Assembly (NCBI GenBank): GCA_028824015.1
Contig: JAPPFC010000002.1
Location: forward strand, 91,916 to 155,915
Reading direction: 5' to 3'
Origin: a bacterium
GTDB lineage: Bacteria; Actinomycetota; Acidimicrobiia; Spongiisociales; ZC4RG35
Length of the DNA stretch: 64,000 nt
In this document: piece by piece, positions 1 through 9,632 of the stretch
Layout: every line of letters begins with the position of its first letter
Numbering within the stretch: position 1 is the first letter of the stretch
Notes under the pieces: model-generated
What the model was told of the DNA's origin: nothing
The model's input: the letters and a program-made list of their open reading frames with translations, nothing else
The model's database searches: none
Translations under genes and position numbers: made by a program

Positions 1-893
1 TAGCCGAACTTCTCCTTGAGCCCGACCACCAGCGAGCAGATGTAGCCGCCCGCCGCACCTATGACGATCGCGGCCGACGGGCTCACGAATCCGGCGGCCG
101 GAGTGATGGCCACCAGTCCCGCCACCGCTCCGGAGACCAGGCCCAGCAGGGTGGGTCGACGATGGCGGGTCCAGTCGGAGACCATCCATCCGAAGGCCCC
201 GAGAGAAGCGCCCACCTGGGTGTTGAGCAGGGCGGTGATGGCTGCTCCGTCGGCGGCCAGGGCCGACCCGGCATTGAATCCGAACCAGCCGAACCACAGG
301 ATCCCGGTGCCTATCAGGGTGAGGGGAAGCGAATGCGGCGGGTGCTCGACTCCGAAGTCCTGCCGGGGTCCCAGCACCCTTATCAGCGCCAGGGCGGCGA
401 CTCCGGAGTTGACATGGATGACCAGACCCCCGGCGAAGTCGCGGATGCCCCATGAATACAGCAATCCGTCGCCGGCGAATCCCCAGTGGGCCACCACGGG
501 ATAGATCAGGAGCGACCAGAGGGCGGCGAAGATCACCCAGGATGCGAACTTCATCCTCCCGGCCACGGCGCCGGCTATCAGGGCGGGAGTGATGACGGCG
601 AACATCATCTGGAAGACCGAGAAGAGAGTCTCCTCGTCGCCAAGGCCGGCCAGTCCCACCTTGTCCAGGTTGCCGATGATGCCGAGATCGCCGACGCTGG
701 CGCCGAAGGCCAGCGAGTACCCGACCACCACCCAGATGATGGTGGCGATGGGGATGGTGACCACGTTCATCATCAGCATGTTCACTACGTTCTTGGAGTT
801 CACCATGCCGCCATAGAAGAGGGCAAGCCCCGGCACCATGAACAGCACGAGGGCCGAAGCGGTGATCATCCAAGCGATGTTGCCAGCGTCCAA
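1..893 (-). CDS. amt: Ammonium transporter Amt (partial, C-terminus outside window)
   Basis: Reading the minus strand from 893 gives about 297 residues of an Amt/MEP/Rh-type ammonium channel; the rest lies beyond base 1. Visible family marks are the Phe-gate segment FQMMFAVITPALIAG, the pore histidine in VIHVNSG, and GWFGFNAGS. The protein is an integral membrane channel for NH4+/NH3, normally trimeric. The start is a TTG at 893-891, chosen because GAGAGG lies about 7 bases upstream and the protein then begins with the usual first membrane helix (DAGNIAWMITASALVLFMV). No GlnK gene is visible because the 3' side is cut off. Identification is firm; the exact start is likely but not proven. Confidence 0.93.
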   Translation of the reverse strand, partial: MDAGNIAWMITASALVLFMVPGLALFYGGMVNSKNVVNMLMMNVVTIPIATIIWVVVGYSLAFGASVGDLGIIGNLDKVGLAGLGDEETLFSVFQMMFAVITPALIAGAVAGRMKFASWVIFAALWSLLIYPVVAHWGFAGDGLLYSWGIRDFAGGLVIHVNSGVAALALIRVLGPRQDFGVEHPPHSLPLTLIGTGILWFGWFGFNAGSALAADGAAITALLNTQVGASLGAFGWMVSDWTRHRRPTLLGLVSGAVAGLVAITPAAGFVSPSAAIVIGAAGGYICSLVVGLKEKFG

Positions 894-912
894 AACAGAT
901 CCTCTCTTCCAG

Positions 913-940
913 ATGGGCCCCCCGGTGCGCCGGGGCCCAT
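913..940 (-). promoter_or_regulatory. Imperfect hairpin in the leader of amt
   Basis: ATGGGCCC at 913-920 pairs with GGGCCCAT at 933-940, and the inner CCGG/CCGG continues the stem with a small C bulge. It lies about 20 bases upstream of the amt start, so it would fall in the 5' leader of the transcript. A role in mRNA stability or translation is inference. The rest of 894-1192 shows no gene. Confidence 0.4.
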
Positions 941-1192
941 GGCGCTATAGCCGATCAATAATAAGGGGGACTTCGGATTTCACGAGGGACTGACGGTGGT
1001 GAGCGGGTCCCACTCCGGTCCTCCGGCGCATCCGGGCGCTCTGGACCGGTAGGCGACGAAGGACTGCAACCTCGAACGCGACTCGCGTCATTGTGCGATC
1101 AGGTTCGTTCAAAGCCTCGGGTGGGCCCGTCGGTCACCGCCGATGGAGCCCGGGCGATGATTCGGATGGGGTGTCCGCATCCATCGCCACAC

Positions 1193-1211
1193 CCCCCGAA
1201 GGTGTCGGGGG
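1193..1211 (-). terminator. Stem-loop after the giant surface-protein gene
   Basis: CCCCCGA (1193-1199) and TCGGGGG (1205-1211) form a perfect 7-bp stem with a 5-base loop, 22 bases past the stop codon of the gene ending at 1234. There is no T run, so termination is probable rather than certain. Confidence 0.5.
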
Positions 1212-1233
1212 CATCGACCACCGCCCGATTCCT

Positions 1234-4200
1234 TCATGTCAGGAGACTCCTCTTCGGCCTGTCCTTCTTCTTCCTCGTCCCAGGGAGGATTAGAAACAGC
1301 AACACCATCAACCCGATCACACTGAGGGGCATCAGAGGCAGGTCCTCGAATCCAGTGATTCCAAGCAAACCGGGTGCTATGGGAAAGATGCTCAACAGGG
1401 AGTCGGATGCCGGAGCGCGTTCGGCGACGGATGAATCGGCTGCAGTTGGGCTGACGGCGGAAGCCGTTCTGGTCAACTGGCTGGACGCAGCGTATGAGAG
1501 ATGCGGGATCACCGTTACCGTGAAGGTCTCCGTCACCACGTACTCGCCGTCGTCTGCGGTTATCGTCACAACGTAACTCCCCGGAGCGGCGCTGCTGGCA
1601 ACTGCTCCGCTCGTCATGCCCTCCTCGGGATCGTAACCCAAACTGGCCGGCAGGCCTGTCACGGTCACGATGGGCGAACCGTCGTCTGTCACGATGATCG
1701 CGAAGGGGCTTATCGTCTGACCCTGCGAATACCTCTTGTCATCCGGTTTGGTGATTACGGGCGGGCTGTTGGCGCTCCCACCGTTTCCATCATCGTATCC
1801 ATCATCGTATCCGTCTGGGTTTTTCTCTCCGTAGGTGGTCCATGTGGGTTCCTGGCAATCATCCGAACCGGACGCCGGCGTCGACCCACCGAAGAGAATG
1901 ACATCCGGATGAATCGGGGTGGCTGAACCATCCGGGGACTTGGGGAAGTAAAAGGCCGCTAGCCCTGCCTGGAAGCAAACCACCTCGACGGGAGCGTCCC
2001 CGTCACTGATGGCCACGGGTGGGAGTCCCGAGGGCGGCGATGTCGGCAAGGGTGTCAACACCGACGGGGGTGTTGCATGAAGAGAGTTGGGGTCGGGGTC
2101 CGGGTTGGGGTTTGGACCGTCAGTGTCCGGGTCCGGGTCCGGGTCCGGCGTCGGATCCGGGTCGGGATCAGGTGTCGGAGTCGTGTCCGGCGGGGGTGGC
2201 GCCGAGGTCGTCAACTCAGCCGTGGAACCCTCTCCCGGATCCGACCACGGGCTGGCGCCGTCTTCATTATGGGCGCTTACCCGGACTTCATAGGCGGTGT
2301 CGGCCTGTAATCCAGGGATGGTGGCGCTGGTCTGGGTTCCGCTCGGCTGTATTTCCTGCCACTGACTTTCGCCCACCGGTCTGTAGGAGAGTCCGTAGGA
2401 TGTCAGATCCGGCTTGCCTGTCATGTCGGGAGCCGCCCAGGACACGTCCAGTGTTGACGAGGGCGAGACAGCCGACTGGGTTACCGCCGGGGCCTCTGGT
2501 TTCAGGGGCGGTTCGGCAACGTCGGTCACGGCAATCACCACCGTCGTCAATGCATCGATGATGTGATCGTCGTCTATGCCGACGAGGCTCAGGCCGTCGC
2601 TGGCCTCCACGATCACGGTGTGGGAGGCTTCGGTTTCGTAGTCCAGGTTGGCGCCCTCCTTCACGCTGATCTGACCGGTGGCCGAGTCCACTGCGAACAG
2701 GGTTGACGGGGTCTGCAGGGAATAGGTGAGCGGGTGGCCCTCGGGGTCTATGGCTGTCACCGCTTCACCTATTAGCGTCCCGGCCGGAGAGTTCTCCGGC
2801 ACCGACCGCTCGAGGGCCTGCCTGGAGAATTGGGGGGCCCGGTTTTCCGCCTCGGTGGTCCCTTCACCCGACGATGACCAGGGCCCTGGTCCTTCGTGGC
2901 GGCTCAGTGCCCGCACCTGCGCCTGGTAGGTAGTGCCCGCCTCCAGACTCGAAAGGCTGAGGGCGGTGTCGGTGGCTGTGAGGGCGCCGGAGTAGGCGGT
3001 CCACTCGGCGGGGTCCTCCCCGGCGGCGGCCTTTTTGCGATGTCTCACCTGATAGCCGGTGATGACAGAACCGTTGGCTGCCGGGGCGGTCCAAGCCATG
3101 TCAAGGACGGTGGTGGGATCCTCCGTCGATTGCGCCAGCGTGGGTGTGTCGGGCTCTCCGGGTTCGACGTCGGTGATGTTGATGGTGAGGTTGGCGGTGG
3201 CGGTTTGTCCTTGCACCGTCCAGGTCACCCTGCCGGTGTAGGACCGCTTGGCTTCGTAGTTGGGGCTGGCGCCTCGTTTCACGCGTATCTGTCCAGTGGA
3301 CGAGTTGATCACGAACGCGGCGGCGGCGTCGCCGGACAGGGCGTAGGTCAGCGCCTGGTCCTGGTAGGGCCTTCCGTTGACCGGGGTCCCCACCCTGGTG
3401 CCGGCGGGGGAGTTCTCGACGACGCGGCGGGTCAGGCTCGTGAAGCCATTCGCGTTGACGGTTTCGGAGACGATTCCGCCGTAGGGGTCCTGAGCGCTGT
3501 AGGTGACCTGTGATGCGCCGGGGTTGAGGACTCGGATCCGCAAGGTGTCGGAGGCGTCGCCTTCTATGTTGACACGGATCATGCCGGGATACTGCGAGGT
3601 GGCCGTGTAGGTCAGCGTGTCAGAGTCATCGTCGGCGAATTTGCCGCTGATTGTCCGGAGAGCGTCGTCCCCTCCCAACTGGAGACGATAGGTTGGAGTG
3701 GCGTCGGTCGGCGCCGTTCGCCGCGGTGGGCGGTTGGCGCGTCCGGTTGCGGTGTCCGACCACGGGCCGGGTCCTTCTTCGCTGGTTTGGGCTCGGATCT
3801 GTGCTTCGTAGGTGGCGCCCGGGTCGAGGTTGGGGAGGTTGACGGTGAGGGTGGCGGCTGACAGTGTTCCGGTGTGGGTGGTCCAGTCCGCGGGGTTTTC
3901 GCCGTCGGCGGCTTTCTTGCGGTATCGGGCCTCGTAACCGGTGATGGTGAGGCCGTTGGCGTCCGGGGCGGTCCAGGTCACGTCCAGGGCGGGGTCGGAT
4001 GGTTCGCTGAACTCTGTTCGGGTGACGGTTGGTGTGTCGGGTTTCCCGGCTTCGATGTCGGTGATGTTGATGGTGAGGTTGGCGGTGGCGGTTTGTTCCT
4101 GCACGGTCCAGGTCACCTCGCCGGTGTAGGAACTGGTGGTCTCGTAGTCGAGGGTGGCGCCCTGCTTGACGCTGATCTGTCCGGTGGACGAGTCGATCTC

Positions 4201-7200
4201 GAACGCGGCGGCGGCGTCGCCCGACAGGGCGTAGGTCAGCGCCTGGTCCTGGTGGGGCCTTCCGTTAACCGGATTCCCCACCTTGGCGCCGGCGGCGGAG
4301 TTCTCCTCGATGCTCCGGGTCGGGTTCTGTGTGCCGGTACGTGTGACTGTGTGGTCGACATAGCCTCCGTACCCGTCGTGAGCGCCGTAGGAGAGGGTCG
4401 ATGTGGCCGGGTTCAGCATCCTGTATACGATTCGCTGTCCTCCCGGTTCTGTCTGGATCCAGGCGCTGATGATGCTGGGGTATTGAGCCGTGACCACAAA
4501 GCGCCGCCCGTCCCCGTCAGGATCCGTGAACATCCCATGCATGTAGGTGCTGACTCTGTAGTCGGGCCCAACCGCCCTGTCCGCTTTCAGCAACATCGAA
4601 TCGGTGGTCACCTGCGGTGGGCGGTTGGCGCGTCCGGTTGCGGTGTCCGACCAGGGTCCGGGTCCTTCTTCGCTGGTTTGGGCTCGTACCTGTGCTTCGT
4701 AGGTTGCGCCCGGTTCGAGGTTGGGGAGGTTGAGGGTGAGTGTGGTGGCTGACAGTGTTCCGGTGTAGGTGGTCCAGTTTGCTGCTTCTTCCCCGGCGGC
4801 GGCTTTCTTGCGGTATCGGGCTTCGTAGCCGGTGATGGTGAGGCCGTTGGCGTCGGGGGTGGTCCAGGTCACGTCCAGGGCGGGGTCGGATGGTTCGCTG
4901 AACTGGGTGCGGGTGACGGTGGGGGTGTCGGGTTTCCCGGCTTCGACGTCGGTGATGTTGATGGTGAGGTTGGCAACCGCTTCCTGGCCTTGTACGGTCC
5001 ATTGCACCTTGCCGGTGTAGGAGCTGGTGGTCTCGTAGTCGAGGGTGGCTCCTTGTTTGACGCTGATCTGTCCGGTGGTCGAGTTGATCTCGAACGCAGC
5101 GGCGGCGTCGCCCGACAGGGCGTAGGTGTACGTCTCTTCCTGGTAGGCGGTTCCTACTACGGCTCTGCCCACCTTGGCGCCGGCCGCGGACCTCTCGGGG
5201 ATGCTCCGGGTCGTGTTCGCCACTGTTTTGAGTTTGACGGTCTTGGACGCATGTCCTCCGTAGGGATCGCGGGCGCCGTAGGTGATGGTGGCCGAACTCG
5301 GATTGACGCCCTGCGCCTTTAGATCGGGGCCATCTGGCCAGGCCTTGACTATTCCGGGATAGTTCGAGGAAGCCGTGTACGTCAGCGTGTCATCGTCGGC
5401 GTCTGAGAAGACCCCCGAGATGTCCCAGGCGTAGGCCGTGCCCCAGTTGAGGTCCTGGTCAGGCACATACAGGGCAGTCAGACCTGGTGGGCGGTTGGCG
5501 CGGCCGGTTCCGGTGTCCGACCAGGGTCCGGGTCCTTCTTCGCTGGTTTGGGCTCGGACCTGTGCCTCGTAGGTTGCGCCCGCTTCGAGGTTGGGGAGGT
5601 TGAGGGTGAGTGTGGTGGCTGACAGTGTCCCGGTGTAGGTGGTCCAGCTTGCGGGTTCTTCGCCGGCGGCGGCCTCTTTGCGGTATCGGGCCTCGTAACC
5701 GGTGATGGTGAGGCCATTGGCGGCCGGGGCGGTCCAGGTCACGTCCAGGGCGGGGTTGGTCGGTTCGCTGAACTGGGTGCGGGTGACGGTTGGTGTGTCG
5801 GGTTTCCCGGCTTCGACGTCGGTGATGTTGATGGTGAGGTTGGCAACCGCTTCCTGGCCTTGTACGGTCCATTTCACCTTGCCCGTGTAGGAACTGGTGG
5901 TCTCGTAGTCGAGGGTGGCGCCTTCCTTGACGCTGATCTGTCCGGTTGTCGAGTCGATCACGAATGCGGCGGCGGCGTCGCCCGACAGCGTGTGGGTGTA
6001 CGTCTCGTCTCCGTAGGCGTTCCCTACTACCGGTCTGCCCACCGTGGCGCCGGCGGCGGACCTCTCGGCAACCTCCCGTGTCTCATACGCCACTGTTGTG
6101 AGTTTGACCGCTTTGGACGCACGTCCTCCGTAGGCGTCGCGGACGCCGTAGGTGATGGTGGCCGAACTCGGATTGAGAGGCATCATTTTCATGTCGGAGC
6201 CAACTGTCCAGGCGTTGATCACTCCCGGATAGTCCGAGGTGGCCGTGTACGTCAAAGTGTCGCCATCTGCGTCGGAGAAATAGGTCTCTATTTCCCAGGA
6301 ATAGGGTTTTCCCCAGCCGAGGTTTTGTTGAACGTAATACTTGTTGGTGTTCTGGGGTGGGCGGTTGGCGCGGCCGGTTCCGGTGTCCGACCAGGGGCCG
6401 GGTCCTTCTTCGCTGGTCTGGGCTCGGACCTGTGCCTCGTAGGTTGCGCCCGCTTGCAGGTTGGGGAGGTTGAAGGTGAGGGTGGTGGCTGACAGTGTCC
6501 CGGTGTAGGTGGTCCAGCTTGCGGGGTTTTCGCCGCTGGCGGCTTTCTTGCGGTATCGGGCCTCATAGCCGGTGATGGTGAGACCGTTGGCGTCGGGGGC
6601 GGTCCAGGTTATGTCCAGGGCGGGGTCGGTCGGTTCGCTGAACTCTGTTCGGGCGACGGTGGGGGTGTCGGGTTTCCCGGCTTCGATGTCGGTTGTGTTG
6701 ATGGTGAGGTTGGCGGTGGCGGTTTGTTCCTGCACGGTCCAGGTCACCTTGCCCGTGTAGGAACTGGTGGTCTCGTAGTCGAGGGTGGCGCCTTCCTTGA
6801 CGCTGATCTGTCCGGTGGTCGAGTTGATCACGAACGCGGCAGTGGCGTCGCCCGACAGGGCGTAGGTGTACGTCTCTTCTCCGTAAGCTGCCCCTTTTAT
6901 CGCTCTGCCCACCGTGGCGCCGGCGGGGGACCTCTCGGGGATGCTCCGCTTTGGGTTCGCCACCGTTGTGAGTGTGACGGTTTTGAACACACGTCCTCCG
7001 TAGGGATCGCGGGCGCCGTAGGTGATGGTGGCCGAACTCGGATTGACGCCGGTCGCCAGTAAATCGCGCCCTGCTGCCGAGGCGCTGACTATTCCGGGAT
7101 AGTTCGAGAAGGCTATGAGGGTCAACGTGTCGCCATCTGGGTCTGGGAAGAACTTTGAGATGTCCCAGGCGTAGGTCTGACCCCATCTGAGGTTTGATTC

Positions 7201-8733
7201 CGGAACATGCAGGCCATTTATGCCCGGTGGGCGGTTGGCCCGTCCGGTTGCGGTGTCCGACCAGGGTCCGGGTCCTTCTTCGCTGGTCTTGGCTCTTACC
7301 TGTGCTTCGTAGGTTGCGCCCGCTTGGAGGCTGGGGAGGTTGAGGGTGAGTGTGGTGGCTGACAGTGTCCCGGTGTGGGTGGTCCAGTCCGCGGGTTCTT
7401 CGCCTTCGGCGGCTTTCTTGCGGTATCGGGCCTCATAGCCGGTGATGGTGAGGCCGTTGGCGGCCGGGGCGGTCCAGGTCACGTCCAGGGCGGGGTCGGT
7501 CGGTTCGCTGAACTCTGTTCGGGTAACGGTGGGGGTGTCGGGTTTCCCGGCTTCGACGTCGGTGATGTTGATGGTGAGGTTGGCAACCGCTTCCTGGCCT
7601 TGTACGGTCCATTTCACCTTGCCCGTGTAGGAACTGGTGGTCTCGTAGTCGAGGGTGGCGCCTTCCTTGAGGCTGATCTGTCCGGTGGACGAATTGATCA
7701 CGAACGCGGCGGTAGCGTCGCCCGACAGCGCGTAGGTGTATGTCTCGTCCTGGTAGGCCGTTCCCGCCACGGGGCTGCCTGCCGTGGCGCCGGCGGCGGA
7801 CCTCTCGGCAATGTCCCGTGTCAGGTTGGCGAAGCCGCTCACATCGATGACTTCGGAGACACGACCGCCGTAGGAGTCCTGGGCGTAGTAGGTGACTCGC
7901 GCAGTGCCCGGGTTGACGACCCGGATCCTCAACGTGTCGGAGTCGTCGCCTTCAATGGTGGGTCTGATCAATCCGGGATAGTTCGAGGTGGCAGTGTAGG
8001 TCAACGTGTCGCTGTCGTCGTCGGCGAAGTCGCCGCTGATGGTTCGGACAGAGTCGGTCCCTCCCCACTCAAGAAGGTAGGAGGGATTGAGAATGCCCAA
8101 TGCCGTACGCTTCGGCGGGCGGTTGGCCTGTCCGCTTCCCGTCCCCGACCACGGTCCCGCTCCTCCGCTGCTCACGGCCCTCACCTGTGCCTCGTAGGTC
8201 TGGCCTGCCTCCAATCCGGCCAGTTTGAGAGTGGTGGCGGTGGCCGAAAGGGTACCGCTGTAGGACGTCCAGTCGTCGGCGTCTTGCTTGCGGTATCGGG
8301 CCTCGTAGCCGGTGATCGTCACACCATTGGCGGCGGGGGCGGTCCAGGTCACGTCCAGCCCGGGGTTCGAAGGCTGACTGAACCTTGTACGGCTCAACGA
8401 GGGCGTCCCGGGTTCCCCCGGTTGGGTGCTCTCACCACTGGCCGGGCCGGACCCAGGGGTTTCCGGGGGCGGTTCCTGGGCGAAAACCGGGATCGAAGCG
8501 ACCGAAACCGCCAGGAGAAGCAACAGAGCCATCGCTCCGGCGGAGGCGCGCAAAACCGATGGAAGGAAGGCGCGAGAGACGGTAGGTACCGGCCGGACGG
8601 GAATAGACTGTGCCTTGCGGGTTATTCCTGATGCGGAATCGAGGTCAGAGTCGGCCGCATCGGGAGCCGTGCTTGCAGGGACCCGACCCCTTTCCGGGGC
8701 CGGGTCCCCACTATTTTCTGCTATATCTGTCAC
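1234..8733 (-). CDS. Giant secreted FN3/Ig-like/cadherin-like repeat surface protein
   Basis: 2499 residues. The N-terminus has a 60-residue polar leader, then a hydrophobic segment (about 60-85) with a plausible signal-peptidase site after VFA. Next come six composite units of about 290 residues: a fibronectin type III domain (ITGYEARYRK in each), an Ig/CADG-like domain with SDADGDTLTY-type stretches, and a cadherin-like domain (STGQISVKEGATLDYE). A seventh FN3, a more classical cadherin domain, an eighth FN3 and a Pro/Asp-rich linker follow. The C-terminus has a further CADG-like domain, a membrane helix (LMVLLFLIL) and a basic RKKKDRPKR tail, with no LPXTG motif. The start is GTG with AAAGGATGG upstream. 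Likely a membrane-anchored adhesin or matrix protein. Ligand and function are unknown. Confidence 0.85.
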   Translation of the reverse strand: MTDIAENSGDPAPERGRVPASTAPDAADSDLDSASGITRKAQSIPVRPVPTVSRAFLPSVLRASAGAMALLLLLAVSVASIPVFAQEPPPETPGSGPASGESTQPGEPGTPSLSRTRFSQPSNPGLDVTWTAPAANGVTITGYEARYRKQDADDWTSYSGTLSATATTLKLAGLEAGQTYEAQVRAVSSGGAGPWSGTGSGQANRPPKRTALGILNPSYLLEWGGTDSVRTISGDFADDDSDTLTYTATSNYPGLIRPTIEGDDSDTLRIRVVNPGTARVTYYAQDSYGGRVSEVIDVSGFANLTRDIAERSAAGATAGSPVAGTAYQDETYTYALSGDATAAFVINSSTGQISLKEGATLDYETTSSYTGKVKWTVQGQEAVANLTINITDVEAGKPDTPTVTRTEFSEPTDPALDVTWTAPAANGLTITGYEARYRKKAAEGEEPADWTTHTGTLSATTLTLNLPSLQAGATYEAQVRAKTSEEGPGPWSDTATGRANRPPGINGLHVPESNLRWGQTYAWDISKFFPDPDGDTLTLIAFSNYPGIVSASAAGRDLLATGVNPSSATITYGARDPYGGRVFKTVTLTTVANPKRSIPERSPAGATVGRAIKGAAYGEETYTYALSGDATAAFVINSTTGQISVKEGATLDYETTSSYTGKVTWTVQEQTATANLTINTTDIEAGKPDTPTVARTEFSEPTDPALDITWTAPDANGLTITGYEARYRKKAASGENPASWTTYTGTLSATTLTFNLPNLQAGATYEAQVRAQTSEEGPGPWSDTGTGRANRPPQNTNKYYVQQNLGWGKPYSWEIETYFSDADGDTLTYTATSDYPGVINAWTVGSDMKMMPLNPSSATITYGVRDAYGGRASKAVKLTTVAYETREVAERSAAGATVGRPVVGNAYGDETYTHTLSGDAAAAFVIDSTTGQISVKEGATLDYETTSSYTGKVKWTVQGQEAVANLTINITDVEAGKPDTPTVTRTQFSEPTNPALDVTWTAPAANGLTITGYEARYRKEAAAGEEPASWTTYTGTLSATTLTLNLPNLEAGATYEAQVRAQTSEEGPGPWSDTGTGRANRPPGLTALYVPDQDLNWGTAYAWDISGVFSDADDDTLTYTASSNYPGIVKAWPDGPDLKAQGVNPSSATITYGARDPYGGHASKTVKLKTVANTTRSIPERSAAGAKVGRAVVGTAYQEETYTYALSGDAAAAFEINSTTGQISVKQGATLDYETTSSYTGKVQWTVQGQEAVANLTINITDVEAGKPDTPTVTRTQFSEPSDPALDVTWTTPDANGLTITGYEARYRKKAAAGEEAANWTTYTGTLSATTLTLNLPNLEPGATYEAQVRAQTSEEGPGPWSDTATGRANRPPQVTTDSMLLKADRAVGPDYRVSTYMHGMFTDPDGDGRRFVVTAQYPSIISAWIQTEPGGQRIVYRMLNPATSTLSYGAHDGYGGYVDHTVTRTGTQNPTRSIEENSAAGAKVGNPVNGRPHQDQALTYALSGDAAAAFEIDSSTGQISVKQGATLDYETTSSYTGEVTWTVQEQTATANLTINITDIEAGKPDTPTVTRTEFSEPSDPALDVTWTAPDANGLTITGYEARYRKKAADGENPADWTTHTGTLSAATLTVNLPNLDPGATYEAQIRAQTSEEGPGPWSDTATGRANRPPRRTAPTDATPTYRLQLGGDDALRTISGKFADDDSDTLTYTATSQYPGMIRVNIEGDASDTLRIRVLNPGASQVTYSAQDPYGGIVSETVNANGFTSLTRRVVENSPAGTRVGTPVNGRPYQDQALTYALSGDAAAAFVINSSTGQIRVKRGASPNYEAKRSYTGRVTWTVQGQTATANLTINITDVEPGEPDTPTLAQSTEDPTTVLDMAWTAPAANGSVITGYQVRHRKKAAAGEDPAEWTAYSGALTATDTALSLSSLEAGTTYQAQVRALSRHEGPGPWSSSGEGTTEAENRAPQFSRQALERSVPENSPAGTLIGEAVTAIDPEGHPLTYSLQTPSTLFAVDSATGQISVKEGANLDYETEASHTVIVEASDGLSLVGIDDDHIIDALTTVVIAVTDVAEPPLKPEAPAVTQSAVSPSSTLDVSWAAPDMTGKPDLTSYGLSYRPVGESQWQEIQPSGTQTSATIPGLQADTAYEVRVSAHNEDGASPWSDPGEGSTAELTTSAPPPPDTTPTPDPDPDPTPDPDPDPDTDGPNPNPDPDPNSLHATPPSVLTPLPTSPPSGLPPVAISDGDAPVEVVCFQAGLAAFYFPKSPDGSATPIHPDVILFGGSTPASGSDDCQEPTWTTYGEKNPDGYDDGYDDGNGGSANSPPVITKPDDKRYSQGQTISPFAIIVTDDGSPIVTVTGLPASLGYDPEEGMTSGAVASSAAPGSYVVTITADDGEYVVTETFTVTVIPHLSYAASSQLTRTASAVSPTAADSSVAERAPASDSLLSIFPIAPGLLGITGFEDLPLMPLSVIGLMVLLFLILPGTRKKKDRPKRSLLT
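3941..8350 (-). repeat. Tandem coding repeats with a period of about 870 bp
   Basis: The same FN3-coding DNA (for example GGTGATGGTGAGGCCGTTGG on the plus strand) recurs at about 3941, 4832, 5702, 6572, 7442 and 8312, giving spacings of 891, 870, 870, 870 and 870 bases. FN3 and cadherin-like parts are almost identical between copies; the Ig-like parts between them differ much more. This pattern indicates recent duplication or homogenisation by recombination. Confidence 0.85.
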
Positions 8734-8862
8734 CGTTCCATCCTTTCCGCCAGGTGCCGTAGTACGGTCTGGGCCGCGGGCAGGACGTGTTGGGATTCCT
8801 GCCTGGGTGGGTCGTCCTCACCCGTTGCAACCGCGGCCTTGAAAGTTTCCCGTACATAACTA

Positions 8863-8892
8863 TTGCCTATAACAAATATTGTAAAGTACAAT
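8863..8892 (+). promoter_or_regulatory. Candidate promoter with -10 inside an inverted repeat
   Basis: TTGCCT at 8863-8868 and TACAAT at 8887-8892 are separated by 18 bases, which fits a sigma-70-type promoter reading toward the MarR gene at 9096. The region is clearly more A/T-rich than its surroundings. No convincing gene lies in 8734-9095; a 70-codon open frame at 8863-9075 lacks support. Confidence 0.4.
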
Positions 8893-8893
8893 A
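8877..8893. promoter_or_regulatory. Inverted repeat, candidate MarR operator
   Basis: TATTGTA-AAG-TACAATA is a perfect 7-3-7 inverted repeat of 17 bp. It covers the candidate -10 of the rightward promoter and lies between the divergent giant-protein gene (starts 8733) and the MarR gene (starts 9096). MarR-family operators are commonly short A/T-rich palindromes of this kind. Binding by the 9096 product is inference. Confidence 0.5.
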
Positions 8894-9095
8894 CATGCTA
8901 TCAAATACGCTTGCCAAATCCAACGATTGAGAAAGAGCAGTGTGCCCGTGAGCAGTCGGTGGGTGAGCCAGCCATGGACGTAGAGAGGCGCGCATTGCCA
9001 TCTACCTGGTATGTCCGCGGTGCGGGTTCGGGTCGCCCTAGAGTCGGTGTGCCGAGCCTCTACAATGTCCTCTAGTTGACCCCGGATTCATAGGA

Positions 9096-9578
9096 ATGAC
9101 AGACAACCAGCCATCGCAACACGATCAGGAGACACCGGCGGGGCCGCCGGCGGTGGACTTGGTGGAGTGCGCTGAAAACCTGCTGAAGTCGGTCTTGGGG
9201 GGTTTGGCGGAGGAGGTGGATCCCTACGGACTCAATGCCATCGAGTACAGTCTCCTGAAGGCATGTATGAGGTGGGGGGAGTGCACCGCAACCGACCTGG
9301 CGGAAGTGTTACCTGTCGACGCGTCCCGCATCAGCCGCCTGGTGACCGGCCTGGTCAACAAAGACCTGCTGATCCGACGCCGTCTGCCTGACGACCGTCG
9401 CATGGTGATGCTGCGGCTGTCACAGAAGGGCATCGAACTGACTGCCATGCTCAACCAACGCATCGACGCGCACAACAGCAGGCTCATGGAGAACATCACG
9501 GGGGACGAGTTGAGCGTGCTTGAGTCCGTCACCGGCAGAATCATCGCTAACCACATAGCCCTGCGGTCATCCCGGTAA
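9096..9578 (+). CDS. MarR family transcriptional regulator
   Basis: 160 residues, the usual MarR length. The central winged helix-turn-helix is clear: TATDLAEVLPVDASRISRLV (about 67-86), then the wing with the family signature DDRRMVMLRLSQKG. Flanking helices would form the dimer interface. Such proteins repress genes by binding palindromes and usually release DNA on binding a small ligand. A perfect inverted repeat lies 200 bases upstream (8877-8893), so autoregulation and control of the divergent giant-protein gene are plausible. The methyltransferase gene is convergent downstream with a gap of about 54 bases. The ligand cannot be read from sequence. Confidence 0.9.
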   Translation: MTDNQPSQHDQETPAGPPAVDLVECAENLLKSVLGGLAEEVDPYGLNAIEYSLLKACMRWGECTATDLAEVLPVDASRISRLVTGLVNKDLLIRRRLPDDRRMVMLRLSQKGIELTAMLNQRIDAHNSRLMENITGDELSVLESVTGRIIANHIALRSSR

Positions 9579-9632
9579 GGGCAGGGAGTATCTGGACGCG
9601 GGTCCGACCGACCGGAGTCGCTCTTTCGGGGA

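Noticed and set aside
1381..1480. LPXTG sortase signal at the giant protein C-terminus
   Set aside because: The sequence before the membrane helix is LPLMP, not LPXTG; a plain membrane anchor fits better.
8863..9075. 70-codon ORF upstream of marR
   Set aside because: Covers the promoter palindrome, has no ribosome site and encodes no recognisable protein.
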